Source: Syntrophomonas sp.
GTDB lineage: Bacteria; Bacillota; Syntrophomonadia; Syntrophomonadales; Syntrophomonadaceae
DNA: 10,672 bases
Reading direction: 5' to 3'
NCBI GenBank assembly: GCA_028693695.1
Contig: JAQUUV010000051.1
Span: forward strand, 1-10,672
Part shown: positions 6,128 to 10,672 of the stretch, in pieces
Layout of the letters: the number at the start of each line of letters is the position of its first letter
How positions within the stretch are numbered: position 1 is the stretch's first letter
Notes under the pieces: generated by a model
Database searches by the model: none
Told to the model about the DNA's origin: nothing
Seen by the model: the letters and a program-made list of their open reading frames with translations, nothing else
Program-made: the position numbers and the translations under genes

Positions 6128-6496
6128 CTAAAGAACTTCGGGGGCTAGAGATACGATTTTCATGAAGTTCTTATCCCTCAGTTCTCTTGCCACAGGGCCA
6201 AATATACGAGTTCCCTTGGGATTGTTATTGTCATCTATTATTACTGCTGCATTTTCTGAAAAAGCGATATGAGAACCGTCCGGCCTACGTATCTCTTTTC
6301 TAGTCCGAACTACAACTGCCTTCACCACGTCGCCCTTTTTTACTACTCCACCTGGAGAAGCTTCTTTTACTGCAGCAACAATTACATCTCCGACCGTTGC
6401 ATATCTTCTGGTTGAACCACCTAGGACCTTAATACATAAAACTTTTTTGGCCCCGGTGTTATCACCTACTTGTAAAACAGTTTCCTGCTGAATCAC
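6128..6496 (-). CDS. rplN: 50S ribosomal protein L14
   Basis: Binds 23S rRNA at the subunit interface and forms bridges to 16S rRNA; it is also the docking site of the silencing factor RsfS in other bacteria. The 122 residues give the standard length, from MIQQETVLQVGDNTGAKK to FMKIVSLAPEVL. The signature lies at about 60-86 (AVVVRTRKEIRRPDGSHI), and GTRIFGPVARELR is at 95-107. Start is GTG (6496-6494), fixed by the nearly invariant MIQQET, with GGGAGG eight bases upstream. It is the first gene of the spc-type block but follows rpsQ by only 29 nt. I see no promoter in that gap, so it probably continues the S10-type transcript. Confidence 0.98.
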   Translation of the reverse strand: MIQQETVLQVGDNTGAKKVLCIKVLGGSTRRYATVGDVIVAAVKEASPGGVVKKGDVVKAVVVRTRKEIRRPDGSHIAFSENAAVIIDDNNNPKGTRIFGPVARELRDKNFMKIVSLAPEVL

Positions 6497-6525
6497 GGTG
6501 TAAACCTCCCTTCAAAATACCACGA

Positions 6526-6798
6526 CTATTGTAAAGTCTTGGCTTTCTGCACAATTTCAATGAGGGTCCATCTCTTCTCTTTGCTTAAGGGGCGGGTTTC
6601 CATGATTTTTACAATATCACCGGTTTTCGCCTCGTTGTTTTCATCATGTGCTTTGTATTTCTTACTGGTCTTAATGGTCTTTTTGTAGAGAGGATGCTGT
6701 TTTACGGTTTCCACTCTAATTGCAATGGTTTTATCCATTTTGTCACTAGTAACCTTGCCTATCATATTCTTACGGTTGACTTGATTGTCAGTCACCAT
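6526..6798 (-). CDS. rpsQ: 30S ribosomal protein S17
   Basis: Primary 16S rRNA-binding protein of the small-subunit body, an OB-fold. I start it at ATG 6798-6796, giving 90 residues, close to the usual 80-90. NMIGKVTSDKMDKTI (11-25), KKYKAHDENNEAKTGD (46-61) and IVKIMETRPLSK (62-73) are diagnostic of S17. The open frame extends 13 codons further upstream into rpmC, but AAGGAGGT lies just before the chosen ATG and the extension has no family match. A GTG directly after the ATG is a second-choice start. It follows rpmC by 10 nt and so is probably translated in step with it. Confidence 0.96.
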   Translation of the reverse strand: MVTDNQVNRKNMIGKVTSDKMDKTIAIRVETVKQHPLYKKTIKTSKKYKAHDENNEAKTGDIVKIMETRPLSKEKRWTLIEIVQKAKTLQ

Positions 6799-6808
6799 TA
6801 GACCTCCT

Positions 6809-7015
6809 TTATCCGTTACTTTCCCGGGAGATTTCACGCTGCCTTAATATGGTCTTACACCGGGCTATATTCTTACGGACATCCCGGATTCTCATGGGAT
6901 TATCCAATTGACCGGTAGCAATTTGGAACCTGAGGTTAAATAATTCTTCTTTATAATTAGAAACTTTTCTAATTAATTCCTCGTCGGTTAGTTCCCTTAT
7001 TTTATCAGCTTTCAC
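6809..7015 (-). CDS. rpmC: 50S ribosomal protein L29
   Basis: Small helical protein at the exit-tunnel rim next to L23, part of the docking area for chaperones and targeting factors. From GTG at 7015-7013 it has 68 residues, MKADKIRELTDEEL onward, matching the family. KEELFNLRFQIATGQL (22-37) is the signature and VRKNIARCKTILRQRE (46-61) forms the second helix. Two other GTG codons, at 7027 and 7024, could add up to four residues, but family alignment favours 7015. There is no clean Shine-Dalgarno at normal spacing: GGTGAGG ends three bases before the start. The gene overlaps the rplP end by 11 nt, so it likely depends on rplP translation. Confidence 0.94.
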   Translation of the reverse strand: MKADKIRELTDEELIRKVSNYKEELFNLRFQIATGQLDNPMRIRDVRKNIARCKTILRQREISRESNG

Positions 7016-7439
7016 TAACCTCACCACCCATTTCTTCTCTTTTTACAAAGGTACACTTGATAGGGAGCTTGTGCGCAGCCAGTCTCATGGCTTCCCGGGC
7101 AACTTCTTCGCTGACTCCTGAGAGTTCAAACATGACTCTGCCTGGTTTTACCACTGCGATCCACGACTCTGGGGAACCTTTTCCCTTACCCATACGAGTC
7201 TCGGCTGGCTTGGCAGTTATTGGGCGGTCCGGAAATATCTTAATCCATAATTGTCCGCCTCTTTTAACATGACGGTTGATAGCAATACGAGCCGCCTCAA
7301 TTTGCCGGTTGGTAATCCAAGCCGCATCTAAAGCTTGTAATCCATATTCCCCATAGGTCACGGTATTGCCCTTGTGAGCATTGCCTTTTAAGCTCGGGCG
7401 GTGCTGTTTCCTGTATTTCGTTCTTTTTGGGGTAAGCAT
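7005..7439 (-). CDS. rplP: 50S ribosomal protein L16
   Basis: Organises the A-site side of the peptidyl-transferase region and is needed for 50S maturation. The 144 residues equal the usual length in Firmicutes: MLTPKRTKYRKQHR at the start, FGEFG-like YGEYGLQALDAAWITNRQIE (29-48), RMGKGKGSPESW (82-93) and ISGVSEEVAREA-like LSGVSEEVAREA (106-117), ending GGEVSES. Start is ATG at 7439-7437, overlapping the rpsC stop as TAATG, with GGAGG ten bases upstream inside rpsC. The L16 N-terminus follows the common form. The gene overlaps rpmC by 11 nt at its 3' end. Confidence 0.98.
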   Translation of the reverse strand: MLTPKRTKYRKQHRPSLKGNAHKGNTVTYGEYGLQALDAAWITNRQIEAARIAINRHVKRGGQLWIKIFPDRPITAKPAETRMGKGKGSPESWIAVVKPGRVMFELSGVSEEVAREAMRLAAHKLPIKCTFVKREEMGGEVSES

Positions 7440-8113
7440 TATTTCTCTGCCTCCTCCACTGCTTTCTGTTTAGGCCTTTGCCTAGCTTCTGGGGCTATTT
7501 CTCCCCGATTAATCCATACTTTAATGCCAATCTTACCGTAGGTAGTATTGGCTTCTGCAAATCCATAGTCAATATCAGCTCTTAGGGTATGAAGAGGTAC
7601 TTTGCCCTCAGAATACCATTCGGTTCTGGCTATTTCGGCTCCACCCAGACGTCCCGAGATGGCTATTTTCATTCCTATGCCACCAACCCGCATGGTTCTT
7701 TGTACGGTCTGTTTCATGGCCCGGCGGAATGATATACGCTTTTCCAGCTGCTGAGCCACATTTTCGGCTACGATTTGGGCATCCAATTCAGGCTTCTTAA
7801 TCTCCTGAATGTTTATATTGATATTCTTACCAGTCATAGTGTTCAACTCAACCTTGAGTTTTTCCACTTCACTCCCACCTCGACCGATGACGATTCCAGG
7901 CTTGGCAGTGTGAATGGTCACCCGCACCCGGTTCCCAGTTCTTTGTATTTCTACCTTGGAAATCCCGGCGGTATAAAAGCGTTCTTTGACCAGCTTTCTT
8001 ACCCGGTAATCTTCATGCAGAAGTTCGGTATAATCTCTATCAGCATACCAGTTGGAATCCCAACCTCTAATAATGCCGATTCTAAATCCTTTCGGATGAA
8101 CCTTTTGACCCAC
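7439..8113 (-). CDS. rpsC: 30S ribosomal protein S3
   Basis: Small-subunit head protein at the mRNA entry tunnel, contributing to the ribosomal helicase together with S4 and S5. The 224 residues begin MGQKVHPKGFRIGIIRGWDS. A type II KH domain covers about 39-107, with the GXXG loop as GRGG at 77-80. The C-terminal domain holds the signature at 154-184 (GRLGGAEIARTEWYSEGK, then HTLRADIDYG). The tail EAEK is charged and slightly longer than in some relatives. Start is GTG (8113-8111) within TAGTG, overlapping the rplV stop by one base, with GGGAGG upstream inside rplV. The conserved MGQKVHP fixes the start. It couples to rplP by another one-base overlap. Confidence 0.98.
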   Translation of the reverse strand: MGQKVHPKGFRIGIIRGWDSNWYADRDYTELLHEDYRVRKLVKERFYTAGISKVEIQRTGNRVRVTIHTAKPGIVIGRGGSEVEKLKVELNTMTGKNININIQEIKKPELDAQIVAENVAQQLEKRISFRRAMKQTVQRTMRVGGIGMKIAISGRLGGAEIARTEWYSEGKVPLHTLRADIDYGFAEANTTYGKIGIKVWINRGEIAPEARQRPKQKAVEEAEK

Positions 8114-8454
8114 TATTTAACCTCCCTTTCCATGAGCACCACCGTAATATGGCTGGTCCTGTGCCGCCTTACATCTGCTCTGCCGTATGCCCGGGGTTGC
8201 ATTCTCTTCAGTGTGGGGCCTACGTCAATCATAATCTGCGAGATATATAGGGCATCGGAATTCATATCAAAATTGTGTTCTGCATTGGCTACGGCAGATT
8301 TCAATACTTTATTGATCAGGGGCGCCGATTTTTTGTTGGTGTACTTTAATATCCCTATGGCCTCTTTGATTGCTTTACCTCTAACCAAATCGGCTACCTG
8401 GCGAGCTTTTAAAGGAGATACACGTATATAGTGAGCAACTGCTCTGGCTTCCAT
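8113..8454 (-). CDS. rplV: 50S ribosomal protein L22
   Basis: Contacts all 23S rRNA domains and sends a long beta-hairpin into the exit tunnel, where with L4 it forms the constriction. The 113 residues show MEARAVAHYIRVSPLKARQV, then VLKSAVANAEHNFDM (50-64), and the hairpin from GPTLKRMQPRAYGRADVRR (79-97) to RTSHITVV (99-106). No insertion or deletion is apparent at the tip where macrolide-resistance changes map in other species; Y90 is the local deviation from the Met or Lys I recall in B. subtilis and E. coli. Start is ATG at 8454-8452 behind AGGAGGAG. It lies 17 nt after rpsS and ends in a one-base overlap with rpsC. Confidence 0.98.
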   Translation of the reverse strand: MEARAVAHYIRVSPLKARQVADLVRGKAIKEAIGILKYTNKKSAPLINKVLKSAVANAEHNFDMNSDALYISQIMIDVGPTLKRMQPRAYGRADVRRHRTSHITVVLMEREVK

Positions 8455-8471
8455 AATATCTCTCCTCCTTT

Positions 8472-8756
8472 CTACTTTGCTCTACTTGTCTTCTCAGATT
8501 TACCAGCATGACTTCTGAAGGTCCGGGTAGGAGCAAATTCTCCTAGTTTCAAACCTACCATATCCTCGGTAACATATACCGGAATATGCCTGCGCCCATC
8601 GTGAACAGCTAACGTATGCCCTAACATCTGGGGCATTATGGTGGATCGTCTGGACCAGGTTTTTATTACCTTCTTCTGGCCGGTTTCGTTTATATCTTCA
8701 ACCTTTTTCATAAGCTTCTCTTCACAATAAGGTCCTTTTTTTAACGACCTGCCCAT
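8472..8756 (-). CDS. rpsS: 30S ribosomal protein S19
   Basis: Small-subunit head protein near the A-site tRNA and the bridge to the central protuberance; it forms a pair with S13. The 94 residues start MGRSLKKGPYCEEKLMKKVE. They contain KTWSRRSTIMPQMLGHT (32-48) and the signature at 58-83 (IPVYVTEDMVGLKLGEFAP, then RTFRSH). Start is ATG at 8756-8754 with AGGAGG seven bases upstream. It follows rplB after 37 nt and precedes rplV by 17 nt. Nothing unusual is seen in length or motifs. Confidence 0.98.
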   Translation of the reverse strand: MGRSLKKGPYCEEKLMKKVEDINETGQKKVIKTWSRRSTIMPQMLGHTLAVHDGRRHIPVYVTEDMVGLKLGEFAPTRTFRSHAGKSEKTSRAK

Positions 8757-8793
8757 TGAAAGACCTCCTTAGCGCTACGCGTAATTTTAGATT

Positions 8794-9624
8794 TTACTTC
8801 TTGTTACGTTTTCTTACTATCATCTTATCGGATGGCTTTTTCTTGCGAGTCTTACCGCCAATGGCTATCTTGCCCCAAGGAGAAACTGGATATTTCCTTC
8901 CTACCGGTGCCCGGCCTTCGCCGCCGCCATGTGGATGATCTACAGGATTCATGACCGAACCTCTAACCGTTGGTCTAATTCCCATCCAGCGAGATCTTCC
9001 AGCTTTACCTATCTTCTGTTTGGCGAAATCCAGATTTCCTATCTGGCCCAGGGTAGCCCGGCAGTTTATATGCACCAGTCTTACCTCACCTGAGGGTAAC
9101 CTGACATGAGCGTAAGCTCCCTCTTTAGCCATTAACTGCGCCACCGTACCGGCCGAACGGACCATTTGTCCGCCTTTACCGGGGCGAAGTTCAATATTGT
9201 GAATTAATGATCCTACCGGTATATCCTTTAGTGCCAAGGTATTCCCGGTCTTAATATCGGCTTTGGAACCAGATATCACTTCATCGCCAACCTTCAAGTG
9301 GTTGGGTGCAAGAATATAAGTCTTGGCACCATCCGCATAATACAACAGAGCGATGTTAGCGGAACGGTTGGGGTCGTACTCTATCGCAGCAACGGTGGCT
9401 GGAATATCATCTTTTATGCGTTTGAAGTCAATTACCCGGTACAGGCGCTTATGTCCTCCGCCTTTGTGTCTTACCGTAAGCCGGCCCTTAGCATTTCTGC
9501 CTCCGCTGCTTTTCAGGGATACGGTTAGGCTCTTTTCGGGCTCAGTTTTCGTAATCTCATCAAAACTTAATATGGTCATGTGTCTTCTACTAGGTGTTGT
9601 AGGCCTGAATTTCTTTATGGCCAT
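8794..9624 (-). CDS. rplB: 50S ribosomal protein L2
   Basis: One of the largest and most conserved 50S proteins, required for subunit joining and peptidyl-transferase centre structure. From ATG at 9624-9622 it has 276 residues, starting MAIKKFRPTTPSRR. An OB-fold and an SH3-like domain cover roughly 60-200 (GGGHKRLYRVIDFKR near 55-69; LIHNIELRPGKGGQ near 140-153). The invariant MNPVDHPHGGGEGR carries H230, equivalent to the E. coli histidine near the active centre. The C-terminus is the usual basic tail. The frame opens four codons earlier at a GTG (9636), but those codons encode the Shine-Dalgarno (AGGAAGGAA) and are not part of L2. Confidence 0.97.
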   Translation of the reverse strand: MAIKKFRPTTPSRRHMTILSFDEITKTEPEKSLTVSLKSSGGRNAKGRLTVRHKGGGHKRLYRVIDFKRIKDDIPATVAAIEYDPNRSANIALLYYADGAKTYILAPNHLKVGDEVISGSKADIKTGNTLALKDIPVGSLIHNIELRPGKGGQMVRSAGTVAQLMAKEGAYAHVRLPSGEVRLVHINCRATLGQIGNLDFAKQKIGKAGRSRWMGIRPTVRGSVMNPVDHPHGGGEGRAPVGRKYPVSPWGKIAIGGKTRKKKPSDKMIVRKRNKK

Positions 9625-9662
9625 TTCCTTCCTCACTCCTTACAGCACGCCAAATAATAGGA

Positions 9663-9950
9663 TTACATGCCTTCAAATAATTTAATCTTCTGGCCAGACT
9701 TAAGACTGACGATAGCTTTTTTCCGATCGGATGTTCTACCTACAAATTTTCCCATCCTTTTGGGCTTTCCTTTGACATTTATAGTGTAGACTTTTTCAAC
9801 TCGAACTTTGAATATATCTTCAATAGCATTCTTTATTTCAGTCTTATTGGATCTCTTGTCTACAATAAAGGTGTATTTGTTATCCGCCAGCAGATTCATG
9901 GATTTTTCCGTAACTACCGGTTTGATAATAATGTCTCTATAATCCCTCAT
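9663..9950 (-). CDS. rplW: 50S ribosomal protein L23
   Basis: Exit-tunnel rim protein that docks trigger factor and the signal recognition particle. The 95 residues begin MRDYRDIIIKPVVTEKSM; E15 in TEKS occupies the position of the chaperone-contacting glutamate known in E. coli. The signature RSNKTEIKNAIEDIFKV is at 33-49, and GKPKRMGKFVGRTSDRKKA (61-79) includes the internal loop reaching into the tunnel. Start is ATG at 9950-9948, directly adjoining the rplD TAA stop with no spacer. Its Shine-Dalgarno GGAGG is inside rplD eleven bases upstream, so translation is probably coupled to L4. It precedes rplB by 38 nt. Confidence 0.98.
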   Translation of the reverse strand: MRDYRDIIIKPVVTEKSMNLLADNKYTFIVDKRSNKTEIKNAIEDIFKVRVEKVYTINVKGKPKRMGKFVGRTSDRKKAIVSLKSGQKIKLFEGM

Positions 9951-10574
9951 TTAAGCAAATACCTCCTCTAGCCTGGCAACTGCATCCTTGGTCATTAGCA
10001 GTGTCTCATATTTAAGAATATCAAAAACATTTATATAATCGGCTTTAAGAGGTTTAACCCCCGGGATATTACGGGCTGACTTGTACACATTGACATCGCC
10101 GTCGGCAGTCACGAGCAGAGTCTTTTTACCTGCATTCAACAAGCCCAGGGTTGCTACCATCAGCTTGGTTTTAGGTTCATCAAAAGTCAGGAAATCAACC
10201 ACAATTATATTGCTGTCCAGCGCCTTGCTGGATAAGGCTGATTTTAAGGCTAAGCGCCTTACCTTACGGGGAAGTTTGTAAGAATAATCTCTGGGTTTAG
10301 GGCCAAAAGCAATTCCTCCGCCTCTCCATACCGGATTACGCGAACTTCCTACCCGAGCACGACCAGTTCCCTTTTGCTTCCAAGGTTTCTTGCCCCCGCC
10401 TCTAACTTCTGCTCTGGTCTTGGTTGAGGCATTTCCTACTCGCTTATTCGCGAGTTGCATTTTTACAAATTGGTGCATAACTGCCACATTGGGCTGTATG
10501 CCAAAAACATTATCACTTAAGTCTATCTCACCAACCTGGGCGCCCTGCATATCATACATTGCAACTTTAGGCAT
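9951..10574 (-). CDS. rplD: 50S ribosomal protein L4
   Basis: Early 50S assembly protein whose extended loop lines the exit-tunnel constriction with L22. In E. coli L4 also represses the S10 operon through its leader, which would lie outside this window. The 207 residues include MPKVAMYDMQGAQVGEIDLS, the long basic loop at 53-87 (TRAEVRGGGKKPWKQKGTGR, then SSRNPVWRGGG), and a Rossmann-like C-terminal part with NIIVVDFL (122-129) and KKTLLVTADGD (150-160). The loop has no obvious insertion or deletion. Start is ATG at 10574-10572 with GGAGG eight bases upstream, 28 nt after rplC. Confidence 0.98.
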   Translation of the reverse strand: MPKVAMYDMQGAQVGEIDLSDNVFGIQPNVAVMHQFVKMQLANKRVGNASTKTRAEVRGGGKKPWKQKGTGRARVGSSRNPVWRGGGIAFGPKPRDYSYKLPRKVRRLALKSALSSKALDSNIIVVDFLTFDEPKTKLMVATLGLLNAGKKTLLVTADGDVNVYKSARNIPGVKPLKADYINVFDILKYETLLMTKDAVARLEEVFA

Positions 10575-10602
10575 CTTCTTTACCTCCTTCGCGTCGAACT
10601 AA

Positions 10603-10672
10603 CTACGCTTTGATTGAACTCTTAATAAGCACTAGGCCTTTCCTGGGCCCTGGTATCGCACCCTTGATAAGG
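10603..10672 (-). CDS. rplC: 50S ribosomal protein L3, C-terminal end only
   Basis: The last 22 codons and TAG stop (10605-10603) of a gene entering from the right edge. My hand translation gives LIKGAIPGPRKGLVLIKSS followed by IKA. The IPGP(R/K)K motif and the basic, valine/isoleucine-rich end match the C-terminus of L3, a 50S assembly initiator near the peptidyl-transferase centre. Its place directly before rplD is the standard order in the S10 operon. The start and globular domain are outside the window, so length cannot be judged. Confidence 0.93.
   Translation of the reverse strand, partial: LIKGAIPGPRKGLVLIKSSIKA

Noticed and set aside
6497..6525. Possible promoter between the S10-type and spc-type blocks
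   Set aside because: The 29 nt gap holds a stop-proximal stretch and the rplN Shine-Dalgarno but no convincing -35/-10 pair. A promoter inside rpsQ cannot be excluded by eye.
7775..8431. A 218-codon open frame on the plus strand opposite rpsC and rplV
   Set aside because: It lies opposite two certain ribosomal genes, its translation has no recognisable domain, and it crosses their junction. It looks like a by-product of biased codon use.
8769..8784. Imperfect hairpin (TTACGC, loop, GCGCTAA with a bulged C) just before the rpsS ribosome binding site
   Set aside because: About six pairs with a bulge and a three-base loop; too weak to call a regulator or terminator without comparative support.
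10591..10608. Four-pair stem GCGT/ACGC spanning the rplC stop ahead of rplD
   Set aside because: Four pairs with a ten-base loop is expected by chance and has no T-tract, so it is not a terminator.
1..10672. A hidden novel system or inserted cassette within the operon
   Set aside because: Every gap is under 40 nt, all genes are in the standard order with normal lengths, and no repeats, integrase-like genes or displaced fragments are present.

Overview
This window is an ordinary, intact stretch of bacterial core genome. It is the main ribosomal-protein cluster (S10-spc-alpha region), read entirely on the minus strand. In transcription order (right to left) it carries the tail of rplC, then rplD, rplW, rplB, rpsS, rplV, rpsC, rplP, rpmC, rpsQ, rplN, rplX, rplE, rpsN, rpsH, rplF, rplR, rpsE, rpmD, rplO, secY, adk, and the first 184 codons of map, which runs off the left edge. 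No gene is interrupted and no mobile element, CRISPR array, tRNA or rRNA was seen.

The organism is most likely a Gram-positive anaerobe of the Clostridia. The evidence is the short zinc-type S14, the zinc-ribbon L24 tail, a Cys4 adenylate kinase, L30, the secY-adk-map order, and strong AGGAGG-type ribosome binding sites. The Bacillus subtilis proteins I can recall align closely throughout. A Syntrophomonas-like relative is possible, but that is a guess.

Layout: 10672-6526 is the S10-type block (L3 to S17), 6496-1215 is the spc-type block (L14 to SecY), and 1201-1 starts the adk-map section. The two blocks join with only 29 nt between rpsQ and rplN, so they probably share one transcript. Gaps are 0-38 nt or short overlaps, so there is no stretch over 40 nt without a gene. 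I saw no promoter or terminator. The operon's own promoter and leader must lie beyond the right edge.

The genes supply both ribosomal subunits. They include the exit-tunnel proteins (L4, L22, L23, L24, L29), the peptidyl-transferase neighbours (L2, L16) and the decoding/helicase proteins (S3, S5). SecY then takes nascent chains through the membrane, Map removes the initiator methionine and Adk balances adenine nucleotides.

The most notable pattern is in translation signals. Nine of the 22 visible starts are GTG or TTG. At six of these the upstream gene's TAG stop is built into the Shine-Dalgarno sequence, 12-16 nt before the start. None of the 13 ATG-started genes has that arrangement. A small hairpin at the rplE start is a second, weaker regulatory candidate. 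I found no novel multi-gene system here.
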